The position numbers were made by a program, and so were the translations under genes. From Symsagittifera roscoffensis (taxonomy: Eukaryota; Xenacoelomorpha; Acoela; Convolutidae), in the NCBI RefSeq assembly GCF_963678635.1, contig NC_087068.1, positions 49,619,724-49,683,723 on the forward strand: 64,000 nucleotides of DNA, in the 5' to 3' direction. Positions 55,061 through 64,000 of the stretch are shown in pieces; the first letter of the stretch is position 1, and every line of letters begins with the position of its first letter. The notes under the pieces were generated by a model. It saw only the letters and a program-made list of their open reading frames with translations, ran no database searches and was not told the DNA's origin.

Positions 55061-56904
55061 GTATTTTTTTTCTGTGTGTAGTTAATTATGTCAAAAACAC
55101 GATTGCTTCTTCGAAAAAGATCACAATTCAGGTTTTTTTTAATTATGAGCTAAGGTCAACGATATCTTTCAGATAGTACTTAAGTATCTCCTCAAAGTGT
55201 TTGCATGAAAAGCTGAGGTTTGATTGACTAAGGAAAACACCAAGGCACGGTTCTTCTCCAGTTTGCCCCACATTTTTCAAAAATTAATTTGGCGTGGTGA
55301 ACAGGCTACCTATTGTGAACAATTTTGTGGTTCTTATTTTACATTATAACGTCACGCATTCATCTGTAAATTACGTAAATTACTTTAAAATTTTCAAAAT
55401 TGAGAGTGAGGAAGAGCTGCATGAAAAATCCGTCACAAGTCAAAAGTGAGAGCACTGATGTAAAAAAAATAATAGATATTACGTTTAACAAACTGGAAAA
55501 AATTACTAACGCACTGTTAAATACATTTTAAACATTTCGTTGAAACTGCGTTTTGAAATACAAGGCCTCGGAAAAACTTTGTTGGGGTTATATGGTTAAA
55601 AGAATTTTTAAATGAGGTTCTATAACAAAACAAAAGTAGTTTTTATGCAAATATTTCGAGATTTTTTTCGGTTAAAAAAATAGGGTCTCCTGATATAGGG
55701 AAAAAACTTATTTTAAGGAAAGCTCCTGGGGGAGTTTTTTCCTGTTCTTCTTTAAGAAAAAAATATAAAATTATATGTACTTTTTAAACTGTAGTGTTCT
55801 TCCGGCTTTACGTCCAGTAAAAATGAGACAATGGCTCTTTTTCCTTACCCCCCCCCACCTGCAAATTCTTACATGTAAATTTGTTGACTACATTGTCCGA
55901 TTGCTATGAAAATTTACATACAGACTAATAAGGCCACGACAAACATATTTGGTCTTCATACTCAACGTCGTAAAACCACTCGTTATGGAAGGAAAAAGAG
56001 CCCCCACGAATTTCATTGTTGATTAACGTGTAATTATGGCTGTATTTCATTGCATTATGGCAATGTTGAAATAGTGTTATAAAAGTAAAGTTCAAAAGTG
56101 GGGAAAGTGGAAAAGAGCTGAGGCATTTTAAACATCTTTTGGTGGATTTTTGACCATATATTATATGGTTTTTGGTTTTTCTAATTAAACATAAAGTTTT
56201 CAAGTAAATTATTTGGAAGGATTTGATTTTTTGGAAAATACCTGGTATCGCTTGTGAAAAAAAAACACTTGTGAAAACAAAGTTTTTGGTTAAAAAAAAT
56301 TACTTGCAATGCGTAACTGAGATTATGGAAAATGCCTTCAAGCATCAGAAAAATATTTTCAAGAAACCTTGGCTTTTAACCAAACCCCCCCCCCCCCCTA
56401 CACACAAACACACACACAATTCAATTTCAATTGAGAAAAACTATTTTAACGTTGTCATTATTAAATGAAACCAATTATTGTGAACAGATTTGTTTTCCAT
56501 ACCTTACATCGTAAAATGACGCGTTAAGCCATAATCACCCGTAAAACAAATAAGAAAATTGAAAAAACTAAATGTGGGGGGTGGGGGTTAGAAAAGAGCC
56601 TAAATCTTTATTGAGCACTTACCGTTTCGCTCCCATTACTGATTACAGAACAGTTGCACTGTCTTTCAGAACCACATTGAAGATAAGCAACTACTTTCAT
56701 ACCGTTAAGAAGATGAACCCATAATAAAACATTTAATACGTAAAGATATATCATTTTGAAGATTTTTAGCTAATTATTTGAAGCGCAAATAAATATCTTA
56801 CATAAATTCGAATGACAATTTTGCACGTGTGAAACCTGTTGATTTAATTCCGTGCTCATTGAAATAATGAAAAAGTGAAATGGGACTTCAGTTTTTTCCC
56901 TGCA
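55061..56904. repeat. Cluster of dispersed repeats with poly-C/poly-G tracts
   Basis: Repeated pieces include CTATTGTGAACA...CGTCACGCATTC (55312-55440), GACTAATAAGG...TTGGTCTTCATA and AAAACCACTCGTT (55920-55985), and TTATTGTGAACAG...ATCGTAAAATGACGCGTTAAGCC (56473-56540), each matched near 61605-62070, partly inverted. C- or G-runs (55851, 56385, 56575, 56945, 57013) sit next to GGAAAAGAGCC-like motifs. No gene seen. Confidence 0.55.
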
Positions 56905-57038
56905 CGTTTGATTTTCATTGCAAACTTTAGATTTTTCCCGCTCTCCCCCCTCCATAGTTAAATGTATGACCTTAAAACAGTGACAAGAATGAATGGTTCT
57001 TTTCCACTCAACCCACCCCCCCCCCCTCCCAACGTTTC
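56905..57038. repeat. Direct repeat flanking the truncated BEL-B copy, left
   Basis: GTTTGATTTTCATTGCAAAC, TAGATTTTTCCCG, a C-run, TCCATAGTTAAATGTATGACC and TGGTTCTTTTCCACTCA recur in order at 61457-61588. Confidence 0.9.
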
Positions 57039-57040
57039 AA

Positions 57041-57461
57041 AAACAGGAAACAGAATCGGTTTAATTCAAGAGAATCAATAAACGGCGAATTTTAGTAATT
57101 TTTATTGCACGGAATTAGCAACAACATTACACGTATCAAGTTAAAAAGTGGGCTTGTTCATGCCCTGATTTGTGTGATTTATGTGTTTTTTCACAATGAG
57201 TTCATACTTAATTCACGCAGTTTAGTTAACAGAAACTCAATTGCAAACAAATTTTGAACCGATTAAAATATTAGCATTTTATGTTCTGTCAGGTTCGGCT
57301 CAAATAGGATTCTCAAATGAAACGACTTAGGTGAGAATCGAACCCACGCCGAACTCCCCGGAACGCACTATGTATACGCTGAGCTATATAGCTGATATTG
57401 ATAAGCAACTATACTGGCTTTATACTATACTTTCATACTTTAATGCTATGTAGCATTAACA
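57041..57461 (-). repeat. BEL-B LTR, truncated
   Basis: Starts inside the LTR at AACAGGAAACAG and ends TAGCATTAACA. Includes the tRNA-like block (57327-57388; B-box-like 57334-57344) and the extra segment between it and TATAAAG seen at 35577-36020. Confidence 0.9.
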
Positions 57462-59483
57462 TCCTCCACGCCCGAAGGAGCGAGAACCGGAACGAGCTTA
57501 ACGAGCGGCCGAGTGTAGTTTCCGGAAACGGTCCTTAGGTTTGCGGAACGGGCGGTGTTGTCTTTGCCGTAGTTATACGAGCGACAGTGGAGCTTCTGTG
57601 TTCCAATTTTTGATGCACAGAAGAAGCTCTTTTTCGGCTCCTACAAAGTTTGTTCCGTTGTCCGACCAAATTATTGAGGGTGTTCCTCGCCTAGAAATAA
57701 AGCGCTCGATAGCCATCACACATGAACTTGTGTCCATGGATGGAACCAACTCAATGTGAATTGCGCGAGTCGTTAAGCAAGTAAATAGAAAACCCCAGCG
57801 TTTCTCGGAAGATCGACGAATGGTTACATGAAATGGTCCAAAATAATCGACGCCGCAGTTCGAGAACGGTGGCTGGCGGTAACCTGAACGCTCCGCGGGA
57901 AGGTCAGACATCATTGGAGTAACGATTTTCGCTTTTCGCTTTCTACAGCACACGCAATGTGTTTCAATAGCTCTTAGTGCAGATCTTAAGCGTAGTACAA
58001 CAAATTGCTGATGAATGACGGAACGAAGGTAGTCGACTGACTGATGTTCGTGCTTAATGTGATAAAAACGGAGAAACAATCGGATTAGGCGATGGCGGCT
58101 ATCCAAAATTATTGGATGGCGAGTTTCGAATGCGGTTGCAGAGAGACGTTGGATACGGCCGGTAGATCTAATTAAACCGTTCGGCCCGATAAAAGGCGAA
58201 TACAATGATATACGGCTCGACGTTTTCACATATTTTCCAGCTGCTAATTGTTTACTTTCAGCTGGGAATGACTCCAACTGCGAAAGTTGCAAAAGTTTTT
58301 CCTCTGAAATAACAAGTTCTGCTGGATCAATTATGGCCTTATCTGGGGATCTGAAATGTCTATGCTTAGGTGAGAGTCTCAACATATATGCGACCAGTCG
58401 CTTTATCTTGGAGAACGAGCTATACTCTTCCCAAGGGAAGGCAAAGTCAGTCGAAACTGCAGTGCACGGAAAATTGGAAGAGACCTCTAAACCCTCGTTT
58501 AGATCGTAGACCGGACCATCCAGGCGAATTTTGTCAGTAACTTCCCTATTTGGATTGAAAGGCCAATCAGAAGTTTTCAAAAAGGAAGGACCGTTTACCC
58601 AACTGCTTTGCTTGAGGGAGTCAGCAGTAATACCTCTAGTTCCGGTGTCAGCGGGGTTGTCTCCACTCAAAACATGGAACCATTGGTCAATTGATGTTGA
58701 CTCCAGAATCTCGGCTACTCGATTGGCTACAAACACGGGCTGTTTGCTTGTCGAGTTCAACCACTGAAGGACTGTTGTGCTGTCAGTCCACATGAACACT
58801 TTGGAAATACTCAGTGTCAGAGCTTTCTCGATATCATCCTTCAGGCGACTGGCAAGAAGCGCAGCCTGAAGTTCCAACTTCGGAATTGAAAGCATCTTCA
58901 TCGGGGCTACTCTTGCTTTACCGAAAACAAACGCTAGTTGACATTTGGAACAGGCGTTTTTCTGAGCTCGAAGGAATGCTACAGAACAGAAAACGTCCAA
59001 TGAGCTATCACCGAACATGTGCAGCTCAACCTCATCTACTGAGAAGTCAAAATAGCAACGAGGTATTTTGAGCTGCCCTAAAACTGGCAAGCCAGAGTGC
59101 CATTCAGTGAATCTGCGGCACAACTCAATTGGCAGTGGGTCGTCCCACTGTTGGCCACTCAATCTCCAGATATCTTTCAGTAACAAACGTGCGCGTACGG
59201 TATACGGGGCGACAAGACCTATGGGGTCGAACACGGAGGACACAAAACTAAGGACCGATCGCTGCGTAACAGAGTCTTTGAGTTCGCGGTTGACTCCTCT
59301 GCTCACAACCAACGTATCGGTGACGTGGTCCAATTTGAGACCGAGAACATGCGATGCGGCTTCCGGATTAATCGCAGCGGTAAAAATTTCCTTATTGTTG
59401 TTAGCGCTGGTCTTAGGGGGATTTAGTTTCGAAGACAAATTGGGAACGTTGCTAATAAATTTTGTAAGATTAAACCCACCCAA
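57462..59483 (-). pseudogene. pol: BEL-B copy 2 pol, C-terminal half (late reverse transcriptase to integrase)
   Basis: A 636-codon frame runs from just after the YMDD region to the integrase core. It contains RNase H GDSSLD, ELQAA, WTDSTTVLQW and NPADTGTRG; the integrase HHCC site with CVCCRKRK; VDYFGPF with the first Asp; and SDNGTNFVGA with the second. At about 57573 some 460 bp are missing, removing the catalytic Glu and most of DUF5641, and the frame joins the LTR-proximal end of the element. Deletion ends share only a couple of bases. Confidence 0.9.
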
Positions 59484-59493
59484 CTTAAGCAGT

Positions 59494-61083
59494 TCAACTT
59501 AACCAAGCAGTTTCTGGGTTTTTCACAGACCCAAGGTAGTCATCCATGTAAAAGTTGTTAAGCACGGCGTAAGCGGCATCGGGGTAACGATCTTGGTTAT
59601 CGACGGCTGTTCGGCGAAGAGCATAGTTAGCACATGTCGGAGAATCTTTCGCTCCAAATATATGCCTTGTATATTGAAATACACTCACATCTGATGTGGG
59701 GTCCTCCCGCCACAAAAAACGCAAGGAACGTTGATCACTTTCTAGTAAGCCGACCTGCATAAACATGCCTTCGATATCTGCGGAAATTGCGTATTTGTGC
59801 TCTCGGAAGCGCATTAAAACGAATAAAAGGTTCTGAAGCAGATCGGGGCCGACGAGAAGGGAGTTATTCAGTGAACTGCCGTGAAACCTAGCAGCACCGT
59901 TTAAAACGCGCCGAACTTTGCCGGGTTTGTTCGGATTTAAAACTGGGTGGTGCGGTACGTACCATTCTCGGTCTGAACGGTTTTTTGAGTCGTGAGGGCT
60001 AACCGGGACCACGTAACCCTTCTCGACATCACTTCGGATATCTGATGCGTATTGAGTTTTCAGGTTTAAATCTTTCTCTAGACGCTTTTCAAGAGACTTA
60101 AACTGGACCAACGAAGCGTAAAAGTTATCGGGAAGATGAATATTGTCATCAGCCCCGAGCATTCCGACAATATAACGACTGCCATCATGAATCGTGGTTG
60201 AGTCAAGAATTTTTTGTGCACGTTTATCAGCTGAGGAACGGGGATCAGCTTGTTTAAACGTGCCATACGACTCTAGCTCGTACCATTTCTTCACTTGGTC
60301 AGCAAGTGCTACGTCCTCAACATTGCACTTGAAAGTGGTGGCTCGAACACCAATTGGTGATGGAAGTGGGCCACTGAGAACCCAGCCAATGGGCATACGG
60401 ACAGCGACAGGAGTGTTTTGATTTCGTCCTTGGAAGTATTCGAGAGGCTTGATTGCATGAAAGACATCCTGCCCTAATATCATCTCAACGTCGGAATAGT
60501 TGTAGACAATACGTTTAATTGGCTGCAGATGTGGAAACCTGTCTTGAAGAATGGTAACGTCAATGGTTTCGGAACCAACGCTCAAACTGTCTTTCACAAA
60601 CGGCGTAACCCTAAACGAGTATTCATGGTGGTCGAATTTGGCAAAAACATTCACTTCGACTCGTTGCGTGGGAACGGATTCCGTCGAATTGAAGCCGTTT
60701 ACCAGTATATCCAGCTGTTGGCCAGTTAAATTTAAACGCTGTGCTAGGCCCGCCGAGACCCATGAGTGGGTACAACAGGAATCGCACATTACAAGAGCAG
60801 TGGTCACATCTGTGTGTGAACTTATTTCCAATTGAAGCACAGGAAGGAGTCCCGTAAGTTTCTTGTAAAACGACGAACCGGCTACGTTTGATGACGAAGT
60901 TTGCGGCTTATTCCGTTTCGGCGGGGCGGTACTGTTTGAATTCGAATGGCTTGCATTATTGCTATTGCTTAACTCTTTGTTTGCAGACCTTACGCTGAAA
61001 ACTTTCTCAGCACCATGTAACAAGACATTATGGGTGCTTTCACAACCAGGCTTAGTGCATTTGCGGGCTTTAGGGCATTTTCG
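59494..61083 (-). pseudogene. pol: BEL-B copy 2 pol, N-terminal half (protease and reverse transcriptase)
   Basis: A 509-codon frame plus upstream Cys/His sequence encodes the protease and most of the reverse transcriptase: SADIEGMFMQVG with the first catalytic Asp and FYMDDYLGS with the other two. A small deletion near 59490 shifts the frame relative to the next part. The protease active-site motif reads DSCC instead of DTGS/DSGS, as in the other BEL-B copy. The frame ends abruptly at 61083 after ALKCPK-like Cys/His sequence, where leader sequence is joined. Confidence 0.9.
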
Positions 61084-61280
61084 GAATTTTGGAATAACTT
61101 TTTTTTTTCGAGAATTTTTTTTTTTTTGAAAATTTTTATTTATTTTTTTGCAAAACTTTTTTGGAAAATTTTCTGAATTTTTTTTTCACAAAATTTTTTG
61201 GGTTCGAGATTATCCTGGGGTAATAGGGTACTGGGTATGAACTAGGATTAGGTATCTAGTACGGTCTAAATTGGTTTGCA
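61084..61280 (-). other. BEL-B leader fragment joined to pol
   Basis: Long T-runs, then TTTTTTGGGTTCGAGA...GGGTACTGGGTATG match 34835-35010 of the BEL-B leader. Gag and flanking parts are deleted between it and pol. Confidence 0.8.
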
Positions 61281-61289
61281 ATTAACAAT

Positions 61290-61456
61290 GTTACGATGTA
61301 AGTCATGAGGAGCATATGTGTGCAATGATGTTATGATGAGCATATGATTAGCAAAGTTTGCAATGAAACGTTTGCAATGAAACGTTTGCAAACGATTTGC
61401 AATGTGCGCAATGATGTCATGATGAGCATATGATGAGCAAAGTTTGAAATGAAACG
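61290..61456. repeat. Short tandem-like array (GATGAGCATATG and GAAACGTTTGCAAT motifs)
   Basis: CATGATGAGCATATG-type units and GCAATGAAACGTTT units alternate several times, for example GAAACGTTTGCAAT twice in a row at about 61365-61392. Confidence 0.75.
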
Positions 61457-61588
61457 TTTGATTTTCATTGCAAACTTTAGATTTTTCCCGGTCTCCCCCC
61501 CCCCCCTCCATAGTTAAATGTATGACCTTAAAACAGTGACAAGAATGCATGGTTCTTTTCCACTCACCCCCTCCGCCAACATTTCAAA
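61457..61588. repeat. Direct repeat flanking the truncated BEL-B copy, right
   Basis: Matches 56905-57038 apart from C-run length and a few substitutions. Confidence 0.9.
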
Positions 61589-61604
61589 TATTCATATTTT
61601 TTGT

Positions 61605-61770
61605 TGTCTTACGTTTTATTATGGCTGAATGCGTGATGTTACGATGTTAGTCATGATGAGCATATGTGTTCACAATAATTAATTTGTTCACCATGCAAAT
61701 TTTCATAACACTGTGACAACGTAAAAACTGTTTTTCAAAATTGAAATTCAGATGTGGGGGAAAATGGAAA
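61605..61770. repeat. Repeat piece inverted relative to 56473-56600
   Basis: Reverse complement order of TATTGTGAACA...CATCGTAA...ACGCATTCAGCCATAAT, followed by a GGGGGAAAATGGAAAAGAGCC motif. Confidence 0.55.
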
Positions 61771-61984
61771 AGAGCCGGAAACATCTAAATAGTGAGTTTA
61801 TTATTAAACTATAACTCAACCCGATTCGAGATATGTGCCTCTTTAAAGGGAGATTTAAGTGTTTGAGTTGTTTTTTTTTGCTGCTGATTACGCTCAAAAT
61901 CTCTTCAGAAGTTAATCTCAAAATCTCTTTTGCTTTAACGCCGCATGCGAATTGTTGCAAGTAAACTTTTGTTTGCCCTGTCTG

Positions 61985-64000
61985 ATTGTTATGAAAATTC
62001 ACCTGCGGACTAATTTAATCATAACAAACTTACTTGGTCTTCATATTTAGGCTTGTAAAACCACTCGTTGTCCATAGAACTGACGCTCATCCCAGTTGAC
62101 AGGGGTTCTCTTGGAAGGGAAAAAAGCCGCGTTTTTGACAGAATTTTTTATAGCACCTGAAAGGTATTGTTCTTCTGTGCTCAAACTAAAAAAAAGTGAC
62201 TTACTTGAGATCATTTTTACTAAAATTGAAAATTTTTAAATTGACCAGTTTGGTATGAATAACGAGCAAGGTATGCGTTCAATTAACATGCGTAAGCAGC
62301 AACTTATTGAATTCCAAATTGAATAAGGGCCTACAATTCTTTGAGGCTAAAACAAAACGAGATGATAAACACATTCTTTTGTTCTATGTAGCGTGTGGGG
62401 TGATAAAAAGCAAAAACTTATTCAGTTATTTTGTCAATCACTCAACCGAACTTCGCCTTGATGCAGAGGAGTCTTGTTTAATCACACAGAGATTATTTTT
62501 TCAACGTATTCATTCTCAACTCCGGTGATAAAATAGCACACAAATCAGTAGTCATCTGTCAAAATTGGATAAAAAATCGAAAGCAATAGCTCAAACTGTA
62601 CTTTTTGTTCGCAAAGCTTACCGACTCTTTTTCAGTTTTCCAACCCTTCGTAAGCTTAAAACATAAACTTGCTCGAAAAACATCACACGGTGGTTTGCTT
62701 GTAAGAAATGAACTAAAAAGTTGTTTACTTGTTCACTCTTACACATTTCAATACGATTTGAAAGTTTTTTTACTTCGATTTTACAAATCAAGTTCCAGGA
62801 ACAATAAAAAGGGGGGAAAACTGTAAACTTGAAACTCTTTGATGGCCCAATGTAGCAACCAACTACTTTCAAAATTGATGACCTTTGCAACGACCTGTTG
62901 AACCAGATTAAGCCTTAGTTTGTAGGACTCTCTGCGCCTATTTAAAACTACCAACTTGTAAAAAGCACAAAACTTTTGCGCGCTTGTCCTTTACGTTTTT
63001 TTCTCCAGTCAGGGCTATTTTGCTCAAAACAATTTTGTCTGGCGGAGGAGACAAAATACTAGTTCTGTTACCACTTTTGTCGACAAGGGAGTACTGGACA
63101 CAAACAAAAAATAGTTTGACGACGATTCTTGTAAAGGGCCATTCACAACAAAAACAACACCACAATATCAAATAAATTTCATCACAAACTTGTAAGACTG
63201 AGGCTATCATCTTGAAACTGATGTTAAAATTCGGTGGGACGTGACAAAATAGCACAAGTTGCAGTTTACATGTCATTGAATTAGTTCATATTTGGCTTAA
63301 AAAACCACTCGTAGTCCATAGTCATGTCATTGGGAGAAAAAAAAGTGGCGCTTTCGACAGATTTTTTTATAGCATCTGAAACATATTGTTGCTCTGTGCT
63401 CAAGTTCAAAAAAGTGACTTAATTGTGATCCTTTTTTACTAAAATTGAAAATGTTTAAATTGGCCGGTTTAGTATAATTCACGAGCAAGGGACGCGTTCA
63501 ATTAACACGCGCAAGCACCAATTTATTGATTTCTAAATTGAATTAAGGCCTGCAATTCAGTGCGATTAAACCGATACGATATAATAAACAAGTCCTTTTG
63601 TTTTACATAACGTGTATCGGGATAAAATGAGAAAACTTATTTTAACACTGATTAGTTAATCATTCAACCAAGCTTCGCCTTGATGCAGAGCAGTCTTGTT
63701 TAATCACACAACAGATAGTAGATTTTTAACGTATTCTTTTTCATTTGGGTGTTACAAGAGCACACAATTCAGTAGTCATATGTAAAATTTGGATAACAAG
63801 TTCGAAAGCAATAGCTCAAACTGTACTTTTTGTTCGCAAAGCTTACTGACTTTTTTTCAGTTTCCCAACCCCTCGTAAATTTACAACATGAACTGGCTCA
63901 AAATTTAAATCAAACTTCAGGAACAATTAAAGGTGGAAAACTGAAAACTTGAAACTCTTTGATTGTCCAATGAAACAAACAACTAATTCCAAAATTGACG
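61985..64000. repeat. Diverged tandem duplication of about 1.25 kb
   Basis: The unit from TTCATATTTAGGCTTGTAAAACC at 62039 onward (in pieces: TGTGCTCAA, GAGCAAGG, CGTTCAATTAAC, CTTCGCCTTGATGCAGAG, CAATAGCTCAAACTGTAC) recurs in order from about 63283 to the end of the window. Landmark offsets are about 1210-1250 bp. No credible gene lies in either unit. Confidence 0.75.

Larger units (their letters stand above)
57041..61280 (-). mobile_element. Truncated second BEL-B copy
   Basis: Minus-strand copy with a 3' LTR lacking its first ~27 plus-strand bases (57041-57461), pol with an internal deletion, no gag, and a piece of leader (61084-61280). There is no second LTR and no 5-bp duplication. Pol is better preserved than in the 22-36 kb copy and retains the reverse transcriptase part missing there. 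Confidence 0.9.

Noticed and set aside
61266-61550. Minus-strand frame with repeated His/Asn/Ala segments
   Set aside because: It reads the short tandem array and the C-run of the flanking direct repeat; not a gene.

Overview
The window is AT-rich, gene-poor DNA from an animal, most likely an invertebrate; I cannot name the species. The evidence is the last exon of an SLC17-type transporter with a splice acceptor, animal-type BEL/Pao and Ty3/gypsy retrotransposons, a CR1/Jockey-type LINE, and no prokaryotic operon structure, rRNA, CRISPR or ordinary tRNA gene.

Layout. (1) 1-4809: transporter terminal exon (642-1194), a repeat rich in GGATTCC/GGAATCC motifs, and AT-rich spacer. (2) 4810-13912: BEL-A, a complete young BEL/Pao element on the minus strand, with 484-bp LTRs that look identical by eye, a 5-bp target duplication (ATCCA), a primer-binding site, gag and a full pol. 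It is broken only by one in-frame TAA between gag and pol. (3) 13918-18749: AT-rich spacer with dispersed repeats and one possible small exon. (4) 18750-38985: a decayed Ty3/gypsy element on the plus strand (343-bp LTRs, duplication GAATT). A second BEL/Pao family, BEL-B (22404-36020, minus strand, duplication GTATG), split its integrase. Part of BEL-B plus 168 bp of flanking gypsy sequence was later tandemly triplicated in units of about 2.5 kb. (5) 38991-53280: mostly noncoding, with dispersed and inverted repeats and three weak coding candidates. (6) 53280-55060: decayed LINE on the minus strand. (7) 55061-64000: repeats around a truncated second BEL-B copy (57041-61280).

The most interesting signals are in the BEL elements. 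Both families carry a tRNA-like block with A-box and B-box motifs in the LTR, in sense orientation and more conserved than the LTR around it. The BEL-A leader upstream of gag holds three ~195-bp repeats, each able to form an 11-12 bp hairpin whose arms differ between repeats by compensating changes. A related hairpin with the same loop motif occurs once in the BEL-B leader. These suggest conserved RNA functions (transcription, packaging or translation) that have not been assigned.
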